Shown here: in pieces, positions 9,199-18,202 of the stretch
How the letters are laid out: the number at the start of each line of letters is the position of its first letter
Numbering within the stretch: position 1 is the stretch's first letter
Assembly: GCA_937952445.1 (NCBI GenBank)
Contig: CALGAA010000037.1
Coordinates: forward strand, 1 to 27,666
Direction of reading: 5' to 3'
DNA length: 27,666 nt
Source: an uncultured Bacteroidota bacterium
GTDB lineage: Bacteria > Bacteroidota > Bacteroidia > Chitinophagales > Saprospiraceae
Position numbers and translations under genes: made by a program
The notes under the pieces: model-generated
What the model saw: the letters and a program-made list of their open reading frames with translations, nothing else
What the model was told of the DNA's origin: nothing
Database searches by the model: none

Positions 9199-10614
9199 AT
9201 GAAACCATATATTTCCTACTTATTCTACGCTCTTCTCTTCGTGATGTCCTTCCAATTCACCTCGTGCGACAAGATGGATGACATTCAAAAACAATACGCC
9301 GATGAAGAGGAAATTATATACCTCGGAAAGATTGATTCCGTGAAAGTTATTCCGGGATTTGGCCGTGTCAAATTGACCTGGGAAGTGAGTGCTGATCCGC
9401 GGATCCAGCGAGTCCGGGTGTATTGGAATAACAATGCGGAATCCATCGTCAAAGAATTTAATCGTAGCGTTTCGGGTCCGGTGAAGGATTCGATTTTTAT
9501 CGAAAACCTTCCCGAAGGAAATTATACCTTCGAGTTGCGGTCTGAAAGTGACGAATACAACCCTTCCTTGCCGACGATTGCTTCTGGCACCGTTTGGGGC
9601 CCCAACCGGGGTGATGATTTGGGTACCAGAACGGTGAACAGTTTTGATCTGGATGTTTCCGAAGCTACATTTACACTGGGTCTGAGTCCGGTGCAACAAA
9701 TAAGTGCAGAAGACAGTATGGTGTTTTCCGAGATTAATTATACGACCACCACTGGTGCTGACCGAACGATCCGCATTCATCCGGATTCATCACAGGCATT
9801 CCTGGAAGATTTTGCTACAGGTGAGGATTTCACCATCCGGGATGCCTTCGTTTCGACCATTGTCATCGACACTGTTTATAACAATTATCGGGAATATATT
9901 TCACCCCAGGTGGTACAGGGATCCGGCCAATTGCTGGATGTGAAAGGGCAGGAAGACAGTAAAGTTTTTGCCGTATCAGACAGCGTTTTTATGGAATGGA
10001 CGGTTGACGGGGCGTTGGTAAGTTACAATTGGGATGGAAGCATGGTTTCTTCCGTCGATCAAAATATCGTGGGAGAGATTTCCAGAGATAGTTTTGAGCA
10101 TTTCTTTCACTACACTACTGACAAATACATCGGGATTACTCACGATGGAAAGGTTTTTATGCACCAGGTGGTCAATGACACGCTCACCAATGTATTAACG
10201 CCTTCCGGCGAGGAGGCAATGGGCACCGGTTTTGTTTTTGAGCAATTTGTACCAGGAATCGGATACTTTTATTCAGTGACCAGTGGAACTGGAGAATTAA
10301 AGACCTGGTTTGCGCAGGAAAATGCCACATGGGGTTCTCCGAACGGATCTACCGTGGCGACCAATTTTCACCGATTCCGGACGATGACTTTATTCAATAC
10401 AAATCTTTTGGCCATTGATCATGATGGTGATTTGTGGTACATCACCGTTAGGGCCAGCGGAGAACCCAACGTATATCGGAAAATCGGAAGTGGCTGGGAT
10501 CGATTCCAGGGATTGGTGGCCGTCGGAACCAGTTTGGTGGCGTATGATGATGAGGGTAATATTTATTCATTTGAACAGTTCAATACCGAGACCGAATTCA
10601 GGGTCATTGATTGA
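9199..10614 (+). CDS. DUF4998-type lipoprotein with tachylectin-like propeller C-terminus
   Basis: This is a second likely surface glycan-binding lipoprotein. The signal peptide (MKPYISYLFYALLFVMSFQFTSC) has its lipidated cysteine at residue 23. Residues 30-200 match the DUF4998 pattern, with YADEEEIIYLGKIDSVKVIP near the start followed by an Ig/FN3-like fold (GRVKLTWEVSADPRIQRVRV). Residues 240-471 contain repeated strands resembling a tachylectin-2-type beta-propeller, for example YIGITHDGKVFMHQV, LLAIDHDGDLWYITV, KIGSGWDRFQGLVAVG and LVAYDDEGNIYSF. The DxxGxxY/W turns recur about every 45 residues. Tachylectin propellers bind amino sugars, but that specificity is inference here. The gene is 43 bases after its neighbour and 42 before the next, so it is cotranscribed. 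Confidence 0.75.
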   Translation: MKPYISYLFYALLFVMSFQFTSCDKMDDIQKQYADEEEIIYLGKIDSVKVIPGFGRVKLTWEVSADPRIQRVRVYWNNNAESIVKEFNRSVSGPVKDSIFIENLPEGNYTFELRSESDEYNPSLPTIASGTVWGPNRGDDLGTRTVNSFDLDVSEATFTLGLSPVQQISAEDSMVFSEINYTTTTGADRTIRIHPDSSQAFLEDFATGEDFTIRDAFVSTIVIDTVYNNYREYISPQVVQGSGQLLDVKGQEDSKVFAVSDSVFMEWTVDGALVSYNWDGSMVSSVDQNIVGEISRDSFEHFFHYTTDKYIGITHDGKVFMHQVVNDTLTNVLTPSGEEAMGTGFVFEQFVPGIGYFYSVTSGTGELKTWFAQENATWGSPNGSTVATNFHRFRTMTLFNTNLLAIDHDGDLWYITVRASGEPNVYRKIGSGWDRFQGLVAVGTSLVAYDDEGNIYSFEQFNTETEFRVID

Positions 10615-10656
10615 TCAATAATCGGGTGGACAGACGGGCTGAAAAAGGAAGGGCAG

Positions 10657-11226
10657 ATGAGGATTTTATGGATATATATCGCTGTGTTTTGGCCAGTGTT
10701 CGCCACAAGCCAGGCGGTGATATTCCAGCCTGATTCGATCCCTATGGTAAATGGAGAAGTCGTATTTGATGTTGGATTTGATTTCGATCTTTCTCAATCC
10801 CAATACAATGCCCGGATCAATCAATTTTTGAGTAAACAATTCAACCCGGTATCGGGAGAGATTACGGAGAAAACGCCCGATCTGACCAGATGTCAGGTCA
10901 CTGATTACATCAGCGTAGGCGACAATTTTTTCCAAAGTTTTGGCATTTATATGCTCTACGACCTCACCCTGAGGGTTGTGGATGGTCATACTCAAATGAG
11001 AATTGACAACATTAAATATCTGGAACAAGGATATTACGACACGTATGTCGATCCTTCTGACACAAGGACAATTCCCCTCTATACCGCAGCAGAAATTATG
11101 ATTGATCATCAATTCAAGCAACTCTTCGTGAAAAACGCCTCGAGCCGGATTACAGAAACATCCCTGGAAAGAATCAATTCCATTGCTGCCGATCTGCATG
11201 ATTTGTTTGAGGTCAATGAAAATTAA
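10657..11226 (+). CDS. Small secreted protein, DUF4468-like
   Basis: This 189-residue protein starts with a Sec signal peptide (MRILWIYIAVFWPVFATSQA) and has no lipobox, so it is probably periplasmic. The body resembles DUF4468 proteins, which have a TBP-like fold: VNGEVVFDVGFDFDLSQSQY near the start, a central FGIYMLYDLTLRVVDGHTQM strand pair, and an ending rich in helix. The role of this family is unknown. A purine-rich ribosome site (GGAAGGG) precedes the ATG. Its place between a surface lipoprotein and a large propeller suggests work on the same substrate or assembly, but that is not proven. The family match is moderate. Confidence 0.6.
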   Translation: MRILWIYIAVFWPVFATSQAVIFQPDSIPMVNGEVVFDVGFDFDLSQSQYNARINQFLSKQFNPVSGEITEKTPDLTRCQVTDYISVGDNFFQSFGIYMLYDLTLRVVDGHTQMRIDNIKYLEQGYYDTYVDPSDTRTIPLYTAAEIMIDHQFKQLFVKNASSRITETSLERINSIAADLHDLFEVNEN

Positions 11227-11250
11227 AAGGTAAAACGATACACGAACGGA

Positions 11251-13236
11251 ATGGTACTTCATTTTAAGAAACGGGACTTGCCCCGCTTTATGCACCTATT
11301 GACGACCGTGATGGTTTTCTTTAGTTCGATTTTGATAAGCTTCGCTGGAGATTTGACCCCAGGTGGGATTACTCCTAAGGACTCAGTCGATATGATGTCA
11401 TCTGGATCCCCTCCGGGATTTATTGATCACGGGGTCGCGTCACCCTATGCGCACCCACGCGGGATCATAGCTACAGAAGATGGAGAAGGGAACAATGTTT
11501 TGTTGATATGGTTATTCGACCACCGGGGTACTTTTGGATTATTGTCAGTGGATGTCAATAGTGGTAAAACCCGTCAGTTTGATATGCCTTTCCCCGTTGG
11601 CGGCGATGCGGTCTATTCCTCGATATTGGGATCCAATGGAAAGGTTTACACGTTGTTCAACAGCCATTTTGTTGAATTTGACCCCAAAACCCATGTTTTT
11701 ACGTTCCAGCACCGTTCGACCCCGAGGATGGCCATGAGTATGACCGAAGATGACCAGGGCAGAATATGGGCAGTAACTTACCCCAACAGCGGAGTGATCC
11801 GTTTTGATCCCCGGACCAAAGAGTTTACGGATTTCGGCTCGCTACACCGCGAAAACTGGGCTCAGTACCCCAGGTTTATTTCGGTAGACGATTCGGGGTG
11901 GGTCTATTTTGGACTTGGTAACACCAATCGACAGATCGTGGCCTTTTATCCCGAAACAGGGGAGCGGTTTCCCGTCCTCGAGGAAGACGATCGGGGGAAA
12001 GGGATGTCGTACGTGTATAGAAATGTGAATGGGAAGGTCTATGGTCAGAGCATTAAGGACGAGGCCGAAGACTGGTATGAGTTGTATAAGGGCCAGGTCC
12101 GTAGTATCGGAACAGGCCATCACGTAGACGCCGTACCTCACATCACCGGTCCCCAGAGCCTTTCACATCTCCAATTTCCAAATGGACAGCGGGTAACCAG
12201 GGTGGATTTGATCAACCGAAAACTGACGGTAATGCAGCCCGACCAAACCCGGAGGCACATTACGTTTGATTATGAAACTGAAGGGTCATGGGTCCTCAAT
12301 GTCATCGCTTCCCCGGACGGGAAATACGTTATCGGAGGAAGCTCGTTTCCATTTCGATTGTTCAAATATGACTACACTTCCGATGAATGGCAACGAACCA
12401 AAGCGTATGGTCAGTTTAATGCCTTCGCCACCAATGACCGGAATATTTTCTTTGGCTCCTATCCCCGTGGACACCTGTTAAAATGGGAATATCTGAACGA
12501 CCCGACGGTCGATTTATCCACAGATCCGAACTATTCCCAACTCCTTTTTACCGGTGAACCTCATGTATACAGGCCTCATCGGGTTCTGGCACTTCCGGAT
12601 AATCGAACCGTGATCATGGGTGGAACACCTGCCTATGGTTACACCGGGGGCGGATTGATGTTTTGGGATCTGGAGACGGGTGAGTCGGAGTTGTTTGAAG
12701 ATAGCTCCATCGCAAAGGACCAATCAACGAAAAGCATGACCATATTGGAAAATGGTTACATCCTCGCTGGTACGACAACAGCGCCTGGCACTGGTGGCGA
12801 GAAAAAGGCTCATTTGGCTCATTTATATAAAATTCATCCCTCTGACCGGGAAGTGATCTGGAAAAAAGCACTGTTGGAGGGCGTTCAGGACTACAGTGAC
12901 CTGATGACCCGGCCGGACGGACTGGTTTACGGCATCGCCGATTACAGAACCTTTTTCGTGTACGATCCGAAGAAGGATGCCATCGTTCACCACCACAACT
13001 TTGGGGACGAGTTGGGCCGCACCGTAGCCAGCCAATCGCCGCAAATTTTTGTAAAAGCGGAGGAAGATGTTTACGTATTGCTCCAAAAAGGGATCTACCG
13101 GATCAATGATGATAATTTTCAATTGGAATTGATAGCGCATACACCGGAACCCATCACCACGGGTGGTGCATTTCTCCATCAACGGATTTTTTACATCAGT
13201 GGGTCACACTTGTGCAGTTACGGGCCGATAAAATAA
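11251..13236 (+). CDS. Large secreted beta-propeller protein
   Basis: This 661-residue protein closes the six-gene operon, 24 bases after the previous stop. An N-terminal Sec signal (MHLLTTVMVFFSSILISFAG at residues 14-33; the next ATG, at 11290, is another possible start) precedes a body built of seven or eight repeats of the type DDQGRIWAVTYPNSGVIRFD, DDSGWVYFGLGNTNRQIVAF, SPDGKYVIGGSSFPFRLFKY and RPDGLVYGIADYRTFFVYDP. These resemble NHL/Vgb/SMP-30-type propeller blades. The protein may bind or cleave a ligand. Several polysaccharide lyase families are propellers, but I see no motif that would place it in one. It is the only candidate enzyme in an operon otherwise made of transport and binding proteins. 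Confidence 0.75.
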   Translation: MVLHFKKRDLPRFMHLLTTVMVFFSSILISFAGDLTPGGITPKDSVDMMSSGSPPGFIDHGVASPYAHPRGIIATEDGEGNNVLLIWLFDHRGTFGLLSVDVNSGKTRQFDMPFPVGGDAVYSSILGSNGKVYTLFNSHFVEFDPKTHVFTFQHRSTPRMAMSMTEDDQGRIWAVTYPNSGVIRFDPRTKEFTDFGSLHRENWAQYPRFISVDDSGWVYFGLGNTNRQIVAFYPETGERFPVLEEDDRGKGMSYVYRNVNGKVYGQSIKDEAEDWYELYKGQVRSIGTGHHVDAVPHITGPQSLSHLQFPNGQRVTRVDLINRKLTVMQPDQTRRHITFDYETEGSWVLNVIASPDGKYVIGGSSFPFRLFKYDYTSDEWQRTKAYGQFNAFATNDRNIFFGSYPRGHLLKWEYLNDPTVDLSTDPNYSQLLFTGEPHVYRPHRVLALPDNRTVIMGGTPAYGYTGGGLMFWDLETGESELFEDSSIAKDQSTKSMTILENGYILAGTTTAPGTGGEKKAHLAHLYKIHPSDREVIWKKALLEGVQDYSDLMTRPDGLVYGIADYRTFFVYDPKKDAIVHHHNFGDELGRTVASQSPQIFVKAEEDVYVLLQKGIYRINDDNFQLELIAHTPEPITTGGAFLHQRIFYISGSHLCSYGPIK

Positions 13237-13549
13237 AGCCTCACCCGAAAAGTCCTTTACATAATATCAAACCAATGTACGGCATGGCTTTTCAATTTGC
13301 TTTTTGTCGGAAGAAGTTAAACCGCGAATAACCCAAACTACATCAGACTTTAGATGATGAAAATATGGCGTAAAAGAATCCGTCAGATTTGAATTAAGTA
13401 GTCACTGCACCCCCTTTGTGGTATATCAGGTAAATAAATTTCCATGGTTTTTTTACAGTTGTAGAAAATATTTCACATTTCCTTAGTCCCTAAACTATTC
13501 TTTTTCGACTTAGTATCAGTTGAACCCAAGTCAGATAAATTAACAAAGC
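13237..13549 (+). other. Intergenic region upstream of FecR
   Basis: No ORF is supported here. The stretch separates the six-gene operon from the FecR gene. No strong terminator hairpin follows the propeller gene. The 3' part is AT-rich and holds a weak promoter candidate (TTTG at 13415-13418, TAAATTTC at 13435-13442). The word CGACTTA at 13506-13512 also occurs twice upstream of the second FecR. Confidence 0.4.
13415..13442 (+). promoter_or_regulatory. Weak Bacteroidetes-type promoter candidate for fecR
   Basis: TTTG at 13415-13418 is followed after 16 bases by TAAATTTC, one base away from TAnnTTTG. The spacing is slightly short. It lies about 110 bases ahead of the FecR start. Confidence 0.2.
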
Positions 13550-14542
13550 GTGAGCAAAGAGCGATATTATGAGCTTTATCGTCAGTTTCTGGATCAAACC
13601 ATTTCAGAAAATGATTTTCGTGATCTAATGGAATGGGTGTCAGATCCTCAGAATGACATCGCGCTGAAGACGTATATGGAAGAGCTGTGGGCTCAAGATA
13701 CCTGGGATGCGAAAGACAGCCCGAGGGATTGGAAGGTCGTTCGAAACCAGTTGTTGCGTGGCTCATCCGCCATGACCCATGCCGATTCAAAAATTTCTGT
13801 GGTCAGGAATCAAAGAAAACACCTGATCTGGATTTATGCTGCGACAGGGGTGGTTGCGATTCTGGTCGGCTTGATGTTTTTCATATGGCAGCAGGAAAAA
13901 TTCCAAATATACAGCACTGCGTTTGGGGAAACCCGGGAGATAAAGCTCGATGATGGTAGTGTAGTTACGCTCAATGCCAATTCGACGTTGTTCTGGGACT
14001 TGAAATGGCATCGTTCAGGAGAGCGATATGTGAAACTGGAAGGGGAAGCTTATTTCGATGTGGTTCAGACAAATACTAAGGATTTGTTCACAGTGGAAAC
14101 TGATGACTTAACCATCCGGGTGCTCGGGACCACATTCAATGTTTCGGCGCGCAGAGACCAAACGGGAGTGACGCTTGAGACGGGCAAGATCGAACTGGAT
14201 CTGAAGAAATCAGATGCACCCGTTGTGTCGATGCAGCCGGGCGATTATGTCCGGTATTCTTCGGCGGTGCACAGCCTGGAAAAAGCGACCGTTCAATCGA
14301 TCACCGAATCTGCCAGTTGGTTGGACGGTGTGTTGATGTTTGAGAATGTGACCGTAGAGGAGATGTTTGAAGCGATCGAAGATCAATACGGGAAAAAGCT
14401 CGTGACGACGGACACTGCCCTATTGTCCCGGCGGATGTTCACCGGTATTCCCTACGAAGACTGGGCCGTAGCCAAGGAAGCTTTGGAATTGGCTCTGGGA
14501 GTGGAAATTGAAGAGAAAAGCAATGAATTGTTCATGAAATAA
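13550..14542 (+). CDS. FecR-family anti-sigma factor
   Basis: This is the inner-membrane anti-sigma factor of a trans-envelope signalling system. The cytoplasmic N-terminus (residues 1-90, with FLDQTISENDFRDLMEWV) binds a sigma factor. One membrane helix lies at about 91-113 (HLIWIYAATGVVAILVGLMF). The periplasmic FecR domain runs from about 120 to 215 (GETREIKLDDGSVVTLNANS, LEGEAYFDV, LGTTFNVSAR), and a DUF4974-like C-terminal domain (residues 255-330) should meet the STN domain of SusC. The start codon is GTG at 13550, with no ATG nearby. The SusC gene follows after 61 bases. No sigma gene adjoins it; the one at 1558-2133 may be its partner. Confidence 0.93.
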   Translation: MSKERYYELYRQFLDQTISENDFRDLMEWVSDPQNDIALKTYMEELWAQDTWDAKDSPRDWKVVRNQLLRGSSAMTHADSKISVVRNQRKHLIWIYAATGVVAILVGLMFFIWQQEKFQIYSTAFGETREIKLDDGSVVTLNANSTLFWDLKWHRSGERYVKLEGEAYFDVVQTNTKDLFTVETDDLTIRVLGTTFNVSARRDQTGVTLETGKIELDLKKSDAPVVSMQPGDYVRYSSAVHSLEKATVQSITESASWLDGVLMFENVTVEEMFEAIEDQYGKKLVTTDTALLSRRMFTGIPYEDWAVAKEALELALGVEIEEKSNELFMK

Positions 14543-14552
14543 AGATTACGCG

Positions 14553-14566
14553 CCACACGGCTGTGG
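14553..14566 (+). promoter_or_regulatory. Hairpin between fecR and susC
   Basis: A perfect stem of CCACA and TGTGG with loop CGGC sits 10 bases after the FecR stop. No T tract follows. A hairpin occupies the same position in the second FecR-SusC locus (25528-25559). Confidence 0.35.
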
Positions 14567-14603
14567 ACGTTCAAATGGATAGTGATTTTATAATATTAAA
14601 TGA

Positions 14604-17600
14604 ATGAATATGAAAGACTTTTTTACCATGACTAAAGGAGGTGTTTTCCTGGTGATGGCCTGGTTGTTCATGATCGGACCGATTCAAGCAGAAAAAACCC
14701 CTGATCACCTCGTTGTGGGCCCTTCCATCGATGACGTATCTTTCGTAGATGCCATCAAAGAAATCAGCGCACGGTTTGAGGTATTCTTTACGTTCGATTT
14801 GAAATTGGTAGAAGGGATTATGGTGGATGATTCTTTCCGGGAATACCAATCTGTAGAAAACGCGGTGGAATATGTATTGCAGAAAACCAGTCTGAAGTAC
14901 CGAATTATTCAGAATCAATACGTGATTATTTACAAGGACGATGACCAGGGAATCGAATCTCTTCGTCAGATGTCCAGGCATCTCGATGGTTTGATTAGTG
15001 AAGGAGAACAATCCGTTTCGGAACCGAGCAAACCTGAAGTTCGTGTGGCCCCCATCATTCCAACCAAGCCGGTTATTCGCCACATAGAGCCTATTGCATT
15101 CAATGTAGAGGGAACGGTAACGGATGAGAACGGCGAACCGTTGATCGGGGTAAATATTCAGGTAAAAGGGTCCAGTAAAGGGGCCTCTACCGACTTTGAA
15201 GGTGCTTTTACACTGGAAGGTATCGATGAAAATGCTGTTTTAATTGTGTCGTATGTCGGGTACGTTACCCAGGAGGTGTCGGTGTCGGGAAATCGAAATT
15301 TGTCGATTGTCATGGTAGCGGATTCTCAATTACTGGATGAAGTGGTCGTCGTCGGTTACGGAACCCAGAAAAAAGCGAATCTGACCGGCTCGGTTGCCAC
15401 GATTTCAAGAGATATGCTGGAAAATAAACCATTGCCCAACGTAGGGGAAGTTTTGCGGGGAGTGTCTCCGAACCTCAATATCAACCTGGGTGCATATGGT
15501 TCAGAACCCGGCGCAGGCCTTACGTTCAATATCCGGGGTGTGGGATCGGTGAGTGGAAACAGTGCTCCATTGATCCTGGTCGACGGGGTTGAAATGGATA
15601 TCAACAATATCGACCCTGGAACGATTGAGGATATTTCTGTACTGAAGGATGCCTCATCCTCTGCGATTTACGGATCACGGGCGCCTTTTGGAGTAATCTT
15701 GATTACCACCAAAAAAGGCAGTCGAAATGAGAACGTTCAGATCCAATACAACAACAATATGATCTTTGGGAAATCGATCGGTATTCCACATATGGAAAAT
15801 TCCTTGATTTTTGCTACAGTTTACAATCAGGCCGCGGTCAACGCAGGAACGCCGCCACAGTATCCGGAGGAACAAATGGAACGGATCAGAGGATTTATAA
15901 ATGGCACTTATTTGACCGAATATGATCCGGACAATCCTACGACATCCGTATTTACGGGGCGACGGATTGGGAATGCCAATTACGACTGGCCCCACATTTT
16001 GTTCAAGGATCATAAATTTGACCAACGGCATAACGTGTCCATCAGCGGAGGCAGCCAGAAAAGCCAATACTACATTTCGCTTGGATTTTTTGATCAGGAT
16101 GGATTTTATGGATTTGGCTACGACGATTACAAGCGGTATGATCTGATGGCCAATCTCAATACCGATGCAACCGATTGGCTTTCTTTTGGATTTAGCGCCA
16201 AATACGCAAATACGTTTACCGATTATCCGATCGGAATCACCACGGTGGAACGACGATATATCGGGAACAGCTTGTATTCATTCGGACCTATCCAGCCCCG
16301 TTATAATCCGGACGGAAGTGAAGCAAACCCGCTTGTCCGATACCTGGAAAGCTCCGGTCGGGACAAAACCTTTGAAAATGACCTCTTGGTTACTTTAAAA
16401 ACCGAACTGGAACCGATCGAAGGTTGGAAAACGAACATTTCCTACAATTACAATATTACGGAAACCAACCAGGATGTGACTTCGCTGCCCGTGTGGGTAG
16501 CCCTGGGCAACGGGACTTTTGGGAATATTGGAAAACCATCCAGTGCTTTCGAATCCAGACTGGCGCATTCTCCGTACTCGCTTTTTAATGTAGTCACCTC
16601 GTACGAAAAGCAGTTTACTAACAATTTTGTCAAACTTCTTGTAGGCTACGAACAGGAAGAACAATCCTATAAAGCGCTATATGGACGGAAAGAAAATCTG
16701 ATTACGGAGTCGGTGCCTTCTATTAGTACAGCGCTGGGAACATCTACCCTTTCAGACAGTCGGTACGACTGGGCTACACAGGGTTTTTTCGGTCGATTGA
16801 ACTACAATTTCCAGGAAAAATATTTGTTGGAAGTGAGCGCCCGGTACAATGGTTCTTCCCGGTTTGATCCGGATTCACGCTGGGGATTTTTCCCATCTGC
16901 GTCCGTCGGGTATAATATTTCACATGAAAACTTCTGGGCACCCATCGAACCTGTGGTAAATTCCTTAAAATTGAGAGCGTCCTACGGGTCATTGGGTAAC
17001 CAGAACGTGGCGAATTACCTCTACATTCCGACGATCAATGTAAATGCTGAGACGCCCTGGATTATCGGAAATGCCCGCCCGCCGTATGCTCTTACACCAG
17101 GTATTTTGAGTGAAAATCTGACCTGGGAAACCATTACCATGGCCAACTTTGGTTTTGACGCCGGATTGCTCAACAACCAGTTGAACATTACCTTTGACGC
17201 GTATTCCCGCAAAACCACGGATATGTTTGGTCCACAGGAAACGCTGCCGTATACACTCGGAACCGGAACACCGACAGCCAACAATGCCTCTCTGTCCACA
17301 AAAGGGTTTGAATTGATCGTGGCCTGGCGAGAAGTGATCAACAGTGATTTCTCATATGATGTGCAGTTTAGCCTGGGCGATCACCGTTCAAAGATTCTGA
17401 AATACCGAAATGAAAATGGCTTTATCGATAACTGGTACGAGGGTAAGAATTTTGGGGAGATTTGGGGATTCAAAACGGACGGTTTGATCCAGTCCGCGGA
17501 AGAAAGCATGCCCGATCAAACTGAAATTTATCCCAATTGGGGGCCTGGTGATATGAAGTATGTGGATCTGAATGGAGACGGTAAAATCACAGAAGGGAAC

Positions 17601-18191
17601 CGAACCTTATCGGATCATGGGGACCTGACCGTTATTGGAAACTCCACCCCCCGATTCAATGTCGGAATAGCGGGAGGGTTTGAATGGAAGGATTTTGACT
17701 TCTCCATGAACTGGTCCGGAAATCTAAAGCAGGATTACCTCCCGGCATTTGGTGTGAATGCGTTCTGGGGATTGACCAATTCCTGGGCGAACTCTGCCGT
17801 TTTTAAGGATGCACCAGTTCTGGATTACTGGCGTCCAGCTGATGAAACCAATATTCTGGGACCCAACACGGATGCTTATTTTCCTAAACCGTATTTCAGT
17901 AACGAAACCCTCAAGAATCGAAAACCTCAATCCAAATACGTGCTCAATGCAGCTTATTTGAGGCTTCGAAACGTCCAGTTGGGGTATACATTGCCGGATA
18001 ATATTTATCAACGCATACCTGTGAAAAATGCCCGGATATTTTTATCGGGCAGCAACCTGGTTACGATCAAATCGTTGCCCAAAACGGTGGATCCAGAACA
18101 GACTGTCGTAGGGGAGGTGAGTTATAACACGAACGGATATATATATCCTATGGCGGCCACTTTGTCTGTGGGATTGAATATAACATTCTAA
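14604..18191 (+). CDS. SusC/RagA-family TonB receptor with STN signalling domain
   Basis: This 1195-residue transducer-type receptor imports a ligand and reports it to FecR. After a signal peptide (MKDFFTMTKGGVFLVMAWLF region) an STN (secretin/TonB short) domain spans about residues 43-111 (VSFVDAIKEISARFEVFFTF, VENAVEYVLQKTSLKYRI). A roughly 55-residue linker follows, then CarboxypepD_reg at 168-240 (VEGTVTDENGEPLIGVNIQV), the TonB-box region LDEVVVVGYGTQKK, the plug (FNIRGVGSV, LILVDGVEM, IYGSRAPFGVILITTKKG) and the barrel. ATG at 14604 and ATG at 14610 are both possible starts. SusD follows after 11 bases, so the two are cotranscribed. The substrate is not readable. Confidence 0.95.
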   Translation: MNMKDFFTMTKGGVFLVMAWLFMIGPIQAEKTPDHLVVGPSIDDVSFVDAIKEISARFEVFFTFDLKLVEGIMVDDSFREYQSVENAVEYVLQKTSLKYRIIQNQYVIIYKDDDQGIESLRQMSRHLDGLISEGEQSVSEPSKPEVRVAPIIPTKPVIRHIEPIAFNVEGTVTDENGEPLIGVNIQVKGSSKGASTDFEGAFTLEGIDENAVLIVSYVGYVTQEVSVSGNRNLSIVMVADSQLLDEVVVVGYGTQKKANLTGSVATISRDMLENKPLPNVGEVLRGVSPNLNINLGAYGSEPGAGLTFNIRGVGSVSGNSAPLILVDGVEMDINNIDPGTIEDISVLKDASSSAIYGSRAPFGVILITTKKGSRNENVQIQYNNNMIFGKSIGIPHMENSLIFATVYNQAAVNAGTPPQYPEEQMERIRGFINGTYLTEYDPDNPTTSVFTGRRIGNANYDWPHILFKDHKFDQRHNVSISGGSQKSQYYISLGFFDQDGFYGFGYDDYKRYDLMANLNTDATDWLSFGFSAKYANTFTDYPIGITTVERRYIGNSLYSFGPIQPRYNPDGSEANPLVRYLESSGRDKTFENDLLVTLKTELEPIEGWKTNISYNYNITETNQDVTSLPVWVALGNGTFGNIGKPSSAFESRLAHSPYSLFNVVTSYEKQFTNNFVKLLVGYEQEEQSYKALYGRKENLITESVPSISTALGTSTLSDSRYDWATQGFFGRLNYNFQEKYLLEVSARYNGSSRFDPDSRWGFFPSASVGYNISHENFWAPIEPVVNSLKLRASYGSLGNQNVANYLYIPTINVNAETPWIIGNARPPYALTPGILSENLTWETITMANFGFDAGLLNNQLNITFDAYSRKTTDMFGPQETLPYTLGTGTPTANNASLSTKGFELIVAWREVINSDFSYDVQFSLGDHRSKILKYRNENGFIDNWYEGKNFGEIWGFKTDGLIQSAEESMPDQTEIYPNWGPGDMKYVDLNGDGKITEGNRTLSDHGDLTVIGNSTPRFNVGIAGGFEWKDFDFSMNWSGNLKQDYLPAFGVNAFWGLTNSWANSAVFKDAPVLDYWRPADETNILGPNTDAYFPKPYFSNETLKNRKPQSKYVLNAAYLRLRNVQLGYTLPDNIYQRIPVKNARIFLSGSNLVTIKSLPKTVDPEQTVVGEVSYNTNGYIYPMAATLSVGLNITF

Positions 18192-18202
18192 AAATACGAA
18201 AC

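Noticed and set aside
10666..11295. 209-codon minus-strand open frame opposite the DUF4468-like gene
   Set aside because: The plus-strand gene has a signal peptide, a ribosome site and operon spacing. The minus frame has no recognisable feature.
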